A stretch of DNA of 64,000 nt. Source: JAIRVZ01 sp031553755 (GTDB taxonomy: Bacteria > Bacteroidota > Bacteroidia > Bacteroidales > Azobacteroidaceae). Position numbers and translations under genes: made by a program. The notes below the pieces were generated by a model. That model was not told the DNA's origin, did no database searches, and saw nothing but the letters and a program-made list of their open reading frames with translations. Position 1 is the first letter of the stretch; each line of letters starts with the position of its first letter. This document shows, in pieces, positions 46,322-55,104 of the stretch. The stretch covers positions 59,907 through 123,906 of the forward strand of contig JAVBKZ010000008.1 of assembly GCA_031553755.1 (NCBI GenBank), written 5' to 3'.

Positions 46322-47947
46322 ATGAAAAAAATATTAACGACAGTTTTTTACAACTTGGCAGCAATAAGTGTTTTTGCCCAAACATACGGTGGAGGTAAAG
46401 GTACAGAAAGTAACCCTTACCTTATTTCCTCTAAAGCAGACATGGAACAGTTATCAATATATGTGAATGGAGGTTCATCATATAAAGGAACTTATTTTCT
46501 GCTTACATGCGATTTAACTGGAATAAATGATGTGGTAGGAAGAGATAATCTCACCTCTTTTATGGGTGTTTTTGATGGTAACGGATATGAGATAAATGTA
46601 AATATCAAAGGAAACGAGAATTATCCGTATGCAGGTGTTTTCGGTCATTGTTCCAATGCAACTATTAAAAATTTGAAAGTGAGCGGCAAAATTACATGGG
46701 AAGTCGCTTTATATTATTATAATACTTTTTATGCAGCAGGTATTTGTGGATATGCCACTCAAACGAACATTTGTAATTGTACTAATAATGCAAATATTTC
46801 ATTTTCTTCATCTGTAGATAGAAAATCTTGTTATTTTTATGGGGGAGGTATTTGTGGATATACAGAAACAACTACAATCGCCAACAGCTTTAATACAGGT
46901 ACTATTCTATCATTTTCTTCATCATATTCTAATTATAATTGTTACTATAAATTTTATAGTGGTGGTATATGTGGGTATATGTCATCAACAACAGCATTAT
47001 CCTCTATGATTAACTATTGCTACAATAGTGGCAATGTTTCCTCATCGTTTTCACCCTTAACTGATTTACTTTCTTACACTCATTATTTCGCTTATTCTGG
47101 TGGTATTTGTGGATTTATGGAAAATAGAGTCAATGAAGGAAATGTTGTAATTAACAATTGCTATAACAACGGCAAAATTTTCGCATCATCAGAAATTCCA
47201 GTAGTCACTGGAAAAAGTACAATTGCTTATTCTGGTGGTATTTGCGGAGGTGGTGTGTCCGAACTTTCCCAAAATGGTCATAGTCCTAATACTACAATTA
47301 GTAACTGTTATAATATTGGTAATATTTCTTCTTCTGCGTTTTCTCCAAGCTCTTTTTCTCCTTATAGTGGAGGTATCTGTGGCTTTAGTTGTTATATTGA
47401 CAATTGCTTTGTCGCTAATTGTCAAATAACAACTAATTATAATTCAAATATAGGAAGATTGAGCGGCAATGGTGCTAATGGTTCTGTAAAAAATTGTTAC
47501 GCAGATAATCTTGTTGTACTCAACAATAAAACAATCAATAATGCAAGTCAAAACGACAAAAACGGCAAAGATGTTAATGTTGCTTATCTCCAGAACCAAT
47601 CGTGGTTGCAGTCAACTTTACTTTGGGATTTTTCTGCTACTTGGTGTATTTTGGGAACTGGAAAATTCCCAGAATTACAAATGCAATACAACACATCAGC
47701 GGATATCGCAGAAATAAATGCATCAGAAGTTTCTATATATCCCAATCCAGTAAAATATTACCTGTTTATTCAATCCGACCGTCCAATTAAAAAAGTGGAA
47801 ATATACGACTTATCTGGGATTCGCATTTTGACAAATAAAAATGTAACGGAAAAATTAGATGTTTCAGGTTTGATAAACGGATTTTACCTTGCCCGAATTT
47901 ATATAGATGAGATATTGTTAACCAAGAAAATTGTCATCAAAAAATAA
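46322..47947 (+). CDS. Cassette 4b: secreted repeat protein with T9SS sorting domain
   Basis: 541 residues. A signal peptide (to about 20, SVFAQ) precedes at least six repeats built around GGICG(Y/F) and NCYN(N/I)G, a GLUG-like beta-helix pattern (about 110-400). The last 70 residues, with SIYPNPVKYYLFIQ and VEIYDLSGIRIL ending LTKKIVIKK, are a type A T9SS C-terminal sorting domain that sends the protein through the type IX secretion system. Likely a surface adhesin-like protein. Two genes in one cassette are less common than one. Confidence 0.85.
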   Translation: MKKILTTVFYNLAAISVFAQTYGGGKGTESNPYLISSKADMEQLSIYVNGGSSYKGTYFLLTCDLTGINDVVGRDNLTSFMGVFDGNGYEINVNIKGNENYPYAGVFGHCSNATIKNLKVSGKITWEVALYYYNTFYAAGICGYATQTNICNCTNNANISFSSSVDRKSCYFYGGGICGYTETTTIANSFNTGTILSFSSSYSNYNCYYKFYSGGICGYMSSTTALSSMINYCYNSGNVSSSFSPLTDLLSYTHYFAYSGGICGFMENRVNEGNVVINNCYNNGKIFASSEIPVVTGKSTIAYSGGICGGGVSELSQNGHSPNTTISNCYNIGNISSSAFSPSSFSPYSGGICGFSCYIDNCFVANCQITTNYNSNIGRLSGNGANGSVKNCYADNLVVLNNKTINNASQNDKNGKDVNVAYLQNQSWLQSTLLWDFSATWCILGTGKFPELQMQYNTSADIAEINASEVSIYPNPVKYYLFIQSDRPIKKVEIYDLSGIRILTNKNVTEKLDVSGLINGFYLARIYIDEILLTKKIVIKK

Positions 47948-48006
47948 TTCATTTTTTAATTGGTAAAAATAAAACTTGATAAAAGGTAAAAGGTAAAATG
48001 CCGAAC

Positions 48007-48102
48007 GCACAACATGGGTTTGGCGTCAGGCGGGCGACAGCGAGTAACATGAAACTTTGTGCGGAAAATCCCGCCCGAACGCCAAGCCCCGGCACGTTGG
48101 GC
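48007..48102 (+). repeat. attC4
   Basis: Left box GCACAAC (complement of cassette 4 start GTTGTGC), right box GTTGGGC. The proximal arm is slightly diverged (CATGGGTTTGGCGT / ACGCCAAGCCCC), with G-G-G/C-C-C pairing. Confidence 0.85.
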
Positions 48103-48187
48103 GTAAGCGTTAAGGACAGTCGTGTATTTAACATCAATACTTTCAGAGACAAACATTTTCAGACTTTCTCGGACAGAATATTTTGAT

Positions 48188-48195
48188 TATTTTTG
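48188..48195 (+). promoter_or_regulatory. Candidate cassette-internal promoter of the restriction-modification genes
   Basis: TATTTTTG (48188-48195) with TTTC 19 bases upstream. The expected transcription start is close to GTG 48200, which would make the message nearly leaderless if used. Confidence 0.45.
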
Positions 48196-48199
48196 CAAT

Positions 48200-49891
48200 G
48201 TGGATAAATTGACTAAAGAACAAAGACGGAAAAATATGCAAGCCGTTAAAGCAACAGGCTCAAAAATTGAGATTGCTTTAGCAAAACGACTTTGGGAACT
48301 CGGTTACAGATACAGAAAAAACGATAAAACAGTTTTTGGAAAACCGGACTTGACTTTCAAAAAATATAAAATCGCTGTATTTGTGGACAGTGAATTTTGG
48401 CACGGAAAAGATTGGGAAGAAAGAAAACACGACCATAAAACAAACCAAGACTTTTGGCACAAGAAAATTGAACGAAATATTGAGAGAGACAAAGAAGTTA
48501 ATGATGAATTAACAAAGCAAGGTTGGAAAGTTTTGCGGTTTTGGGGTAAAGAGATAGAAAAGAATTTGTTATTTTGCGTACAGAAAATAGAAAGCGAGAT
48601 TAAAGATTTGAAAATGGACTTAAAAGAAAAAATATCATTAGAAACGTTTGGCGACAAACAATTCAGAATAAAATTGATTGAACCTGAAAACAATCAAGAA
48701 GCGGCTTTAACTCATTATTTGCACAACAGTTTGAACGGAGTCGCCAAATTTTATAAAAAAGATGCTATTGCTTTCACTAAAGAAATTTTGGAATATAAAT
48801 ATCCGGAAGAAACCATTACTTCTATGGTTGCTGAAGAGGCACTGCAATACGGATTATTTGATACTTTTCAAGTTCCATTTCCACCAGTAGAGAGTCCTAA
48901 ATTCAAATTTATTGACTTATTTGCAGGAATTGGTGGTTTTAGAATGGCTTTACAAAACTTAGGAGGAAAATGTGTATTCACAAGTGAATGGGACAAAGAA
49001 GCCAAAAGAACATATAAAGCGAATTTTGGGGAAACACCATTTGGCGACATCACCAAAGAAGATACTAAAAAATTTATTCCTGACGGTTTTGATGTTTTAT
49101 GTGCCGGTTTTCCTTGTCAAGCCTTTTCTATTGCCGGAAAACGAGGTGGTTTTGAAGATACAAGAGGAACTTTGTTTTTTGATGTTGCTGAAATCATCAA
49201 ACGAAAACAACCAAAAGCAATTTTTCTTGAAAACGTAAAAGGTTTACGAAATCACAATGGAGGGAAAACTCTTGAAACAATCCTTAATGTTCTTAGAAAT
49301 GATTTAGGTTATTTTGTACCAGAACCACAAATTATAAATGCGAAAGACTTTGGTGTTCCTCAAAATAGAGAAAGAATCTATATTGCAGGTTTTCATCCAA
49401 GTACAGGAATAACTGAATTTTCTTATCCAAAGCCGTCAAACAAAAAAGTACAGTTTGCTGATGTTAAAGAAAAGAAAGTTCCTGCAACTAAATATTTTCT
49501 TTCAACTCAATACGTTCAAACTTTAGAAAATCATAAAGCCCGACACGAAAGCAAAGGGAATGGTTTTGGTTTTGAGATTATTCCCGACACAGGAATTGCT
49601 AATGCTATTGTTGTCGGTGGAATGGGTAGAGAACGGAATTTGGTAATAGACAATAGAATTACGGATTTTATACCCACAACCCATATTAAGGGAGAAGTCA
49701 ATCGAGAAGGAATTCGCAAAATGACACCAAGAGAATGGGCTCGTTTACAGGGATTTCCTGATAACTTTGTAATTCCTGTTGCTGACGCATCAGCATACAA
49801 ACAATTTGGAAATTCGGTTGCCGTTCCTGCTATTCAAGCAATGGCAAATGAAATATTAAAATCAATCGGAATTAAAAATACAAAGAAATGA
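48200..49891 (+). CDS. Cassette 5a: Vsr endonuclease - cytosine-5 DNA methyltransferase fusion
   Basis: 563 residues if translation begins at GTG 48200 (VDKLTKEQRRKNMQ, the usual Vsr N-terminus); ATG 48236 is a shorter alternative. Residues 1-135 are a Vsr mismatch endonuclease (GKPDLTFKKYKIAVFVDSEF with WHGKDW, QGWKVLRFW). A linker precedes a complete 5mC methyltransferase (about 240-563): motif I FIDLFAGIGGF, IV GFPCQAFS with catalytic Cys, VI ENVKGL, VIII QNRERIYIAG, X GNSVAVPAI. Vsr repairs T:G mismatches created by deamination of the methylated C, so fusion couples methylation with repair. It overlaps the endonuclease gene by four bases. Confidence 0.93.
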   Translation: MDKLTKEQRRKNMQAVKATGSKIEIALAKRLWELGYRYRKNDKTVFGKPDLTFKKYKIAVFVDSEFWHGKDWEERKHDHKTNQDFWHKKIERNIERDKEVNDELTKQGWKVLRFWGKEIEKNLLFCVQKIESEIKDLKMDLKEKISLETFGDKQFRIKLIEPENNQEAALTHYLHNSLNGVAKFYKKDAIAFTKEILEYKYPEETITSMVAEEALQYGLFDTFQVPFPPVESPKFKFIDLFAGIGGFRMALQNLGGKCVFTSEWDKEAKRTYKANFGETPFGDITKEDTKKFIPDGFDVLCAGFPCQAFSIAGKRGGFEDTRGTLFFDVAEIIKRKQPKAIFLENVKGLRNHNGGKTLETILNVLRNDLGYFVPEPQIINAKDFGVPQNRERIYIAGFHPSTGITEFSYPKPSNKKVQFADVKEKKVPATKYFLSTQYVQTLENHKARHESKGNGFGFEIIPDTGIANAIVVGGMGRERNLVIDNRITDFIPTTHIKGEVNREGIRKMTPREWARLQGFPDNFVIPVADASAYKQFGNSVAVPAIQAMANEILKSIGIKNTKK

Positions 49892-50961
49892 CAGGAAATA
49901 AAGGCGAATGGAGTGAAGTTTACACGTTGTTGAAAGTAATTGCTGATAAACAACTTTTTGCAGGCGACAGCAATTTAAACAAAATAGAATCTTTGATTTT
50001 CCCTATTATCAAAGTCCTTCGTGACGAATCAAACGGAACCTTTGAGTTTAGTTATGAGCAAGATTTGGTTGTTATCAAAAATAATAACGAAGAAATCAGA
50101 GTTTCTATAAATGAATTTCAAAAACAAGCACATTTTCTGCTCACAAAACTCAAAGAAGAAACAACCGCAACATTTTCAATACCAGAAATTGAGCAATTTA
50201 TCAATTCTTTCAACAGCCATTCTCTAAAAGCAAAATCCTCTGTAAAAAGCGATATTAGAATTGTCATTCATGACCAAAGAACAGGAACAAATTCGGAACT
50301 TGGTTTTAGCATAAAATCCCAACTTGGCGGAGCTTCTACCCTCTTGAATGCAGGAAGAACAACAAATTTTATCTACAAAATCAATAACATTAAGCTAACA
50401 TCTGAGCAAATTTCAACCATAAATACTATTGACACAAGAAGTAAGATAAAAGACCGCTTAGAAAACATCAAAGAACAAAAAGGTAAATTACAATTTGAGA
50501 ATCCTGAAAGTTCCATTTTTGAAAACAATCTTATTTTGATTGACAGTGCTTTACCAAAAATTGTTTCAGAAATCTTATTACTGTTCTTCACTTCAAATTT
50601 TTCCAAAACATCCGAATTAGTTTCCAAAATTTCAAAAGCTAACCCGCTAAACTACAACTTAGAAAACAGTCATCCTTTTTATTCCTATAAAATCAAACGT
50701 TTTCTTACAGATATTGCACTTGGAATGATGCCATCCAAAGTTTGGACAGGAGAACTTGATGCAACAGGCGGTTATTTGGTTGTGAAAGAGGATGGAGAGA
50801 TTCTCTGTTATCACATCTACAATAGAAACGAATTTGAAGACTATCTATTCACTAATACAAAACTTGAAACGGCAAGTAGTACAAGACATGAATTTGGTAC
50901 TATTTATTCGGAAAATGGACAGTTCTACTTTAAATTAAACTTGCAAATCAGATTTTTGTAG
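49888..50961 (+). CDS. Cassette 5b: HpaII-family type II restriction endonuclease
   Basis: 357 residues. It begins GNKGEWSEVYTLLKVIAD, the N-terminal signature I associate with HpaII-type enzymes, and includes SDIRIVIHDQ and SELGFSIKSQLGGASTLLNAG, the likely catalytic core (E...xK). If HpaII-like, the target is CCGG, cleaved unless methylated by the partner enzyme upstream. Start codon overlaps the methyltransferase stop (ATGA), so the pair is translationally coupled, with modification made first. Confidence 0.8.
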   Translation: MTGNKGEWSEVYTLLKVIADKQLFAGDSNLNKIESLIFPIIKVLRDESNGTFEFSYEQDLVVIKNNNEEIRVSINEFQKQAHFLLTKLKEETTATFSIPEIEQFINSFNSHSLKAKSSVKSDIRIVIHDQRTGTNSELGFSIKSQLGGASTLLNAGRTTNFIYKINNIKLTSEQISTINTIDTRSKIKDRLENIKEQKGKLQFENPESSIFENNLILIDSALPKIVSEILLLFFTSNFSKTSELVSKISKANPLNYNLENSHPFYSYKIKRFLTDIALGMMPSKVWTGELDATGGYLVVKEDGEILCYHIYNRNEFEDYLFTNTKLETASSTRHEFGTIYSENGQFYFKLNLQIRFL

Positions 50962-50975
50962 TATAAAACGCCTAC

Positions 50976-51101
50976 GCCCAACAAGCAGTTTGGCATAAGT
51001 GGCGGTGCTGGCTCGCAGAAAGTTTTGTACAAATTTGAAAGTTCATTGCCCGTCCGAACAGCAGTGAACCGCCACCTACGCCAAGCTGCCGACCGTTAGC
51101 G
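50976..51101 (+). repeat. attC5 (long variant)
   Basis: 126 bp. Left box GCCCAAC (complement of cassette start GTTGGGC), right box GTTAGCG. Arms AAGCAGTTTGGC / GCCAAGCTGCC, with the compensatory CAG/CTG pair. The apical part is different and longer: GTGGCGGT pairs with ACCGCCAC. Confidence 0.82.
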
Positions 51102-51157
51102 GCAATGTGCGGACAACAGCTTAACGAGAACAATAAACAAATAAAAAGAATTCGAGA

Positions 51158-52480
51158 ATGAAAAAGACATTGATTCTATCAATATTTGCAACATTAATCA
51201 GCCTTTTGGGATTTTCCCAAAGTATCGACAAAGCAAAATTAGACACTTATTTTGATACGCTTTTCAAGAACGACAGATTTATGGGAAGCGTTGCCATTTC
51301 GCAAGGCGATAAAGTAATTTACTCAAAATCGGTTGGGTTTGTCGATGTTGAGCAAGGAGTCCGAGCAAATGAAAATTCAAAGTACAGAATCGGTTCAATA
51401 ACAAAAACTTTTACCGCTGTACTTGTGCTCAAAGCTGTTGAAGAAAACAAACTAAGTTTAAATCAGACAATTGACAAATGGTTTCCAACTATTGGCAATG
51501 CGGACAAAATCACAATAGAACATTTACTTCGACACCGAAGCGGACTACATAATTTTACAGACGAGTGGGTAAACTCAAATCGCCATACAGAGCCGAAAAC
51601 CGAACAGGAAATGGTTGAAATAATCACAAAAAGCGGAAACGATTTTATGCCCGATACGAAAATGTCTTACTGTAATTCTGGTTATATATTGCTCACTTAT
51701 ATTCTCGAAAAAATTTTTAAAAAACCATTTCCCGAAATATTACAAGAAAAAATCGCGAAGCCTATTGGACTGAAAAATACTTATATGCACGGAAAAATAA
51801 ATACCCGAAACAACGAATGTAATTCTTACTCATTTCTTGATAAAAGTTGGAAATTAGCACCTGAATTTGATGTTTCACAAGTGCTTGGCGCAGGAGCAAT
51901 AACTTCTACTCCAACAGATTTAATAAAATTCAGTCATACACTTTTCAGCGGAAAACTAATTTCGGAAACTAATTTGATGAAGATGAAATCTATGCAAGAC
52001 TTTTATGGAATGGGCCTAATTCAAATGCCCTTTTATGATAAAACAGGTTTTGGACATACAGGCGGAATAGATGGTTTTCGCTCGGTTTTTGCATATTTTC
52101 CGACAGGCGAAATTACATTTGCTTATACTTCAAATGGCATGAATTTCAATGGGAACGATATTTCAATCGCCATACTAAGTGCTGTTTATAATAAGCCGTT
52201 TGAAATTCCAGAATTTACAACATACGAACTGACGTCTGAAGATTTGGATAAGTATTTGGGCGTTTATTCGAGCCAACAACTTCCGCTGAAAATGACTATA
52301 ACAAAAGTGAATAATCAACTGTTCGGACAAGGGACAGGACAGCCTTCTTTTCCATTGGAGGCCACAGGAAAAGACAAATTCGAGTTTAAACAAGCAGGTG
52401 TAGTTTTAGAATTTAATCCAACGGACAAAACAATGATATTAAAACAAGGTGGTGGAGTATTTAATTTTGCAAGAGAATAA
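51158..52480 (+). CDS. Cassette 6: secreted serine hydrolase (class C beta-lactamase-like)
   Basis: 440 residues with a signal peptide to about 21 (GFSQS). Penicillin-binding-protein motifs: SITK in RIGSITKTFTAVL (SxxK), YCN in MSYCNSGYILL (YxN) and HTG in GFGHTGGIDGF (KTG-like). A beta-rich C-terminal domain follows (about 350-440). Family members are DD-peptidases or esterases rather than proven beta-lactamases; a resistance role cannot be claimed. Single gene in its cassette. Confidence 0.9.
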   Translation: MKKTLILSIFATLISLLGFSQSIDKAKLDTYFDTLFKNDRFMGSVAISQGDKVIYSKSVGFVDVEQGVRANENSKYRIGSITKTFTAVLVLKAVEENKLSLNQTIDKWFPTIGNADKITIEHLLRHRSGLHNFTDEWVNSNRHTEPKTEQEMVEIITKSGNDFMPDTKMSYCNSGYILLTYILEKIFKKPFPEILQEKIAKPIGLKNTYMHGKINTRNNECNSYSFLDKSWKLAPEFDVSQVLGAGAITSTPTDLIKFSHTLFSGKLISETNLMKMKSMQDFYGMGLIQMPFYDKTGFGHTGGIDGFRSVFAYFPTGEITFAYTSNGMNFNGNDISIAILSAVYNKPFEIPEFTTYELTSEDLDKYLGVYSSQQLPLKMTITKVNNQLFGQGTGQPSFPLEATGKDKFEFKQAGVVLEFNPTDKTMILKQGGGVFNFARE

Positions 52481-52496
52481 AGGAAAAATACACTGC

Positions 52497-52593
52497 CGCT
52501 AACAAGCAGTTTGGCGTCAGGCGGGCTGACGTTCGGCTTGACAAGTCCTGCGGACATTGTCCCGCCCGACCGCCAAGCCGCCGACCGTTAGGG
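52497..52593 (+). repeat. attC6
   Basis: Left box CGCTAAC (complement of cassette start GTTAGCG), right box GTTAGGG. Left arm has CAG while the right keeps CCG, giving one A-C mismatch near the base. Confidence 0.86.
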
Positions 52594-52645
52594 GCAATTG
52601 GCGGACAACGCAGTGTCATATAGAAAAAACGAATAAGATTAGAAT

Positions 52646-53875
52646 ATGAAAATACAACAATTATTTTTCCTTGCAATTTTCCTTACATTTTCGGGAATAG
52701 TATGTGCTCAAAATATAAAGGAAAAACACCCGACATTTGGTAAATTGCTGGATTTCAACGAAAAAGACGCGGCAGAATTTCAAAAAATCATGGACGCTTT
52801 GGAAAAAGTTGAATGGAATTTAGATAAACTAACCAACAAACAAAAGGAATATATTGAAAAACATAATATTAGCGAAGTTACAGAATCTTATTGGGAAGCC
52901 GTTGGTGGTGGTTGTAGTTGGTATTGTGCTGGTGGACCTGATAGTATTTCCGCTTCTTCGTATTTAAAATCGACAAGTACTCTAATTGATTATTTACCAA
53001 AAAATGCTCACGATTTGTCTTTTAATACCGCTTGGGTAGAAGGCGTAAAAGGATATGGAATAGGTGAATACTTGACTTATTATTTCAGACAAACAGCACC
53101 AAGAATTACAAAAATTATTATTGCAAACGGTTATATAAAATCGACAAAAGCATGGTTGGAAAACTCACGAGTAAAAAAACTAAAAGTGTATCTTGATGGC
53201 AAACCTTTTGCGATTTTGAATTTAGAAGATAGTCGCCGTGAGCAGATTTTTGAATTTGAGCCAATAGGAAAGAGACCTGCTGAAAATGCTAATTGGGAGG
53301 AGTTAAACAAATTACCGAGATGGACTATGAAATTCGAAATCCTTGAAGTTTACCCAGGTGAAAAATATGATGATGTAGCAATTTCCGAAATCTATTTTGA
53401 TGGAATTGATGTACATTGCTTTGGTGCAGGCACAAAAATTTTAATGTCTGATAATTCGCTGAAAAATATCGAACTAGTTCAAGAGGGCGATATAGTAAAT
53501 AGTTATGATTTTGGTAATGAAAAGTTTATACATTCAAAAGTTACAAAATTGATTTCGACAACACATTCGAATTTGTTAAAAATAAAGTTTGCTGATAATG
53601 AAATAATTGCAACTGCTGACCATCCGTTTTGGATTGAAAGAAGTGTTTGGGCTGCGATTAATGCGGAAAAAGCAAATAGTAATTATTTTCAAGAGACAAA
53701 AATTGAAAGTTTGAAAGTTGGCGACAAAATTTTTAATCCTGAAAAAAACACTTTTTCTGAAATTATTGAAATAGAAAATATTAACGAGCGACAAATTACA
53801 TACACAATCGAACTGTCCGAAAGCAATAATTTTATAGCAAATGGGATGTTGGTGAAAACGGAAATTGTGCGATGA
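52646..53875 (+). CDS. Cassette 7: secreted protein with NADase-type glycan-binding-like domain and C-terminal Hint domain
   Basis: 409 residues with a signal peptide (about 1-21). Residues about 85-255 resemble the discoidin-like 'NADase-type glycan-binding' region (SWYCAGGPDSISASSYL, NTAWVEGVKGYGIGEYLTYYF). From C258 a Hint (hedgehog/intein) domain follows: CFGAGTKILM, block B TADHP with T323 and H326, ending FIANGMLVKTE. Hint domains autocatalytically cleave or splice. There is no extein after it and the usual C-terminal HN is absent, so N-terminal cleavage is possible but splicing is not expected. A toxin-like or self-processed surface protein is conceivable. Confidence 0.82.
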   Translation: MKIQQLFFLAIFLTFSGIVCAQNIKEKHPTFGKLLDFNEKDAAEFQKIMDALEKVEWNLDKLTNKQKEYIEKHNISEVTESYWEAVGGGCSWYCAGGPDSISASSYLKSTSTLIDYLPKNAHDLSFNTAWVEGVKGYGIGEYLTYYFRQTAPRITKIIIANGYIKSTKAWLENSRVKKLKVYLDGKPFAILNLEDSRREQIFEFEPIGKRPAENANWEELNKLPRWTMKFEILEVYPGEKYDDVAISEIYFDGIDVHCFGAGTKILMSDNSLKNIELVQEGDIVNSYDFGNEKFIHSKVTKLISTTHSNLLKIKFADNEIIATADHPFWIERSVWAAINAEKANSNYFQETKIESLKVGDKIFNPEKNTFSEIIEIENINERQITYTIELSESNNFIANGMLVKTEIVR

Positions 53876-53885
53876 AAACAACTGC

Positions 53886-53982
53886 CCCTAACAAGCGGTT
53901 TGCCGTCAGGCGGGGGCAAGTCGGGAATTGAAAGTTTGTGCGAAACAAACCCGCCCGAACGGCAAGCCGCCGGACGTTAGCT
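53886..53982 (+). repeat. attC7
   Basis: Left box CCCTAAC (complement of cassette start GTTAGGG), right box GTTAGCT. Here TTTGCCGT faces ACGGCAAG where other sites have TTTGGCGT and ACGCCAAG: a G-C to C-G compensatory swap that keeps the stem. Confidence 0.88.
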
Positions 53983-54374
53983 GCAATCGAGCGGGACATT
54001 GCTGTAAAAAAGTACATTAAGAAAAGGGATTAATTTTAGAAAAATCAGAGGGCTGATTTTTTCCTCTCAAGTTTAGCAAATGGGATTTGCTGAAAAGCGT
54101 CTTTTCACTAGCTAATCGCCACGTAAACTTGAGCGAAGTTATAATAAAAAAATGAGAAAGTCAATATTTTTCCTTATAACGTATAAAATTAAAGCATTTT
54201 TTTGTACTTTTCCATTGGATTAAACTTCATAAATCGGCGATTTATGTAAATTTACCCAATGTTTTACAGACAATGTCCTGATTCGCAAGACTGTTCAACT
54301 CTCTTGCAGAGACTTCAGCTAACAGTCAGTTTGGCGCAATACCCTATCGGGATACTGCGCCAAGCTGCCGGGCG
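53977..54374 (+). ncRNA. Cassette 8: non-coding cassette with multi-hairpin element
   Basis: 398 bp without a credible protein gene. At 54041-54062 AAAATCAG / CTGATTTT form a terminator-like hairpin. At 54066-54133 a 10-bp outer stem CTCAAGTTTA / TAAACTTGAG encloses two perfect hairpins, GCAAAT-GGG-ATTTGC (54076-54090) and TGAAAAG-CGT-CTTTTCA (54091-54107), plus a 16-base single strand: a three-way junction. A further near-palindrome TAAATCGGCGATTTA lies downstream near 54230. The only ORF is 23 codons (54152-54223). It may encode a structured RNA, or act as DNA. A second copy starts at 63904. The strand is assumed from cassette orientation; no clear promoter is seen. Confidence 0.5.
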
Positions 54375-54380
54375 TTGCAT
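54317..54380 (+). repeat. attC8 (short variant)
   Basis: 64 bp, shortest in the array. Left box AGCTAAC (complement of cassette start GTTAGCT), right box GTTGCAT. Arms CAGTTTGGCGCA / TGCGCCAAGCTG, apex ATACCC-TATC-GGGATA-type. CAG/CTG variant. Confidence 0.82.
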
Positions 54381-54612
54381 GCAACCGTGTGAACCGACAG
54401 TACGACCATTGACGAGAGTAAAATTAGACACTGAATGACTGTCCCCGTGAGTACGGTTTGACAGATGAAAGTGAAACTTGAAAATTTTGTACATTTAATC
54501 AACTTTTGTTATCGGGGGACAGTAATTCAGGTCTGACAGAACTTGGTGAACAACAGGACAGGCAATTCGCACGATTGACTGTAACATTCAGAGAAAAAGA
54601 TAAATAGTTATT
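54381..54612 (+). other. Leader of cassette 9 with a long-range inverted repeat
   Basis: No gene. ACTGTCCCC (54438-54446) and GGGGACAGT (54515-54523) are a perfect inverted repeat 68 bases apart, enough to fold the leader in front of the cassette 9 gene. Regulation or a degraded gene are both possible. Confidence 0.4.
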
Positions 54613-55080
54613 ATGGATGAAAAAGTTAGGGTTTTAATGCCGATTGAGATTTTGAATCTTGATAAGGATGTTGATACGACAGCTGTTTGGCGAGAGTTAA
54701 ATGATTATGTAAAAGTACTCGTTCCTCAAATTAATATTCAAGATTGTGGCGATTGGAAACTTCTAGTGCTTGTGAATATGAGAGCTACTAATGGAATTGG
54801 ATTTTATAAACGTTCAAGACGCTACCCATCAGATAAGGAATTTGAGATATCCATATCTATTCCCATTCCAAATAATGACCAAGCGCCATATGGTCTTTCT
54901 AAAGTAAAAGAAAGCTACTATTTACCGTTGAACGATAAAAATTTTTATATTTTGGAACCACAATTCGAAAACTACGATAATTTGTATCAATACATTCTTG
55001 AAGGTTCAAAGTGTGCGATAGACTTAGCTTTTACTCATGGGTTTACATGTAATGGCAAAAAAATTAAATTTCAAAAATAG
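54613..55080 (+). CDS. Cassette 9: immunity-protein-like (possibly Imm9) hypothetical
   Basis: 155 residues, soluble, acidic. The central RSRRYPSDKEFEISISIPIP with a following YGL and the overall size recall Imm9-type immunity proteins of polymorphic toxin systems, but this is from memory of the family and not certain. No toxin gene is in the cassette, so it would be an orphan immunity gene. The gene starts 238 bases into the cassette, much later than in others. Confidence 0.5.
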   Translation: MDEKVRVLMPIEILNLDKDVDTTAVWRELNDYVKVLVPQINIQDCGDWKLLVLVNMRATNGIGFYKRSRRYPSDKEFEISISIPIPNNDQAPYGLSKVKESYYLPLNDKNFYILEPQFENYDNLYQYILEGSKCAIDLAFTHGFTCNGKKIKFQK

Positions 55081-55104
55081 AGAGAAAAGTAAAAAAACGG
55101 CAGC

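Noticed and set aside
51158..52480. Calling the cassette 6 product a beta-lactamase resistance gene
   Set aside because: SxxK, YxN and HTG are shared with many esterases and DD-peptidases; resistance cannot be inferred.
54152..54223. A 23-codon ORF in the non-coding cassette
   Set aside because: Short, hydrophobic and without conserved features; possible as a micropeptide but unsupported.
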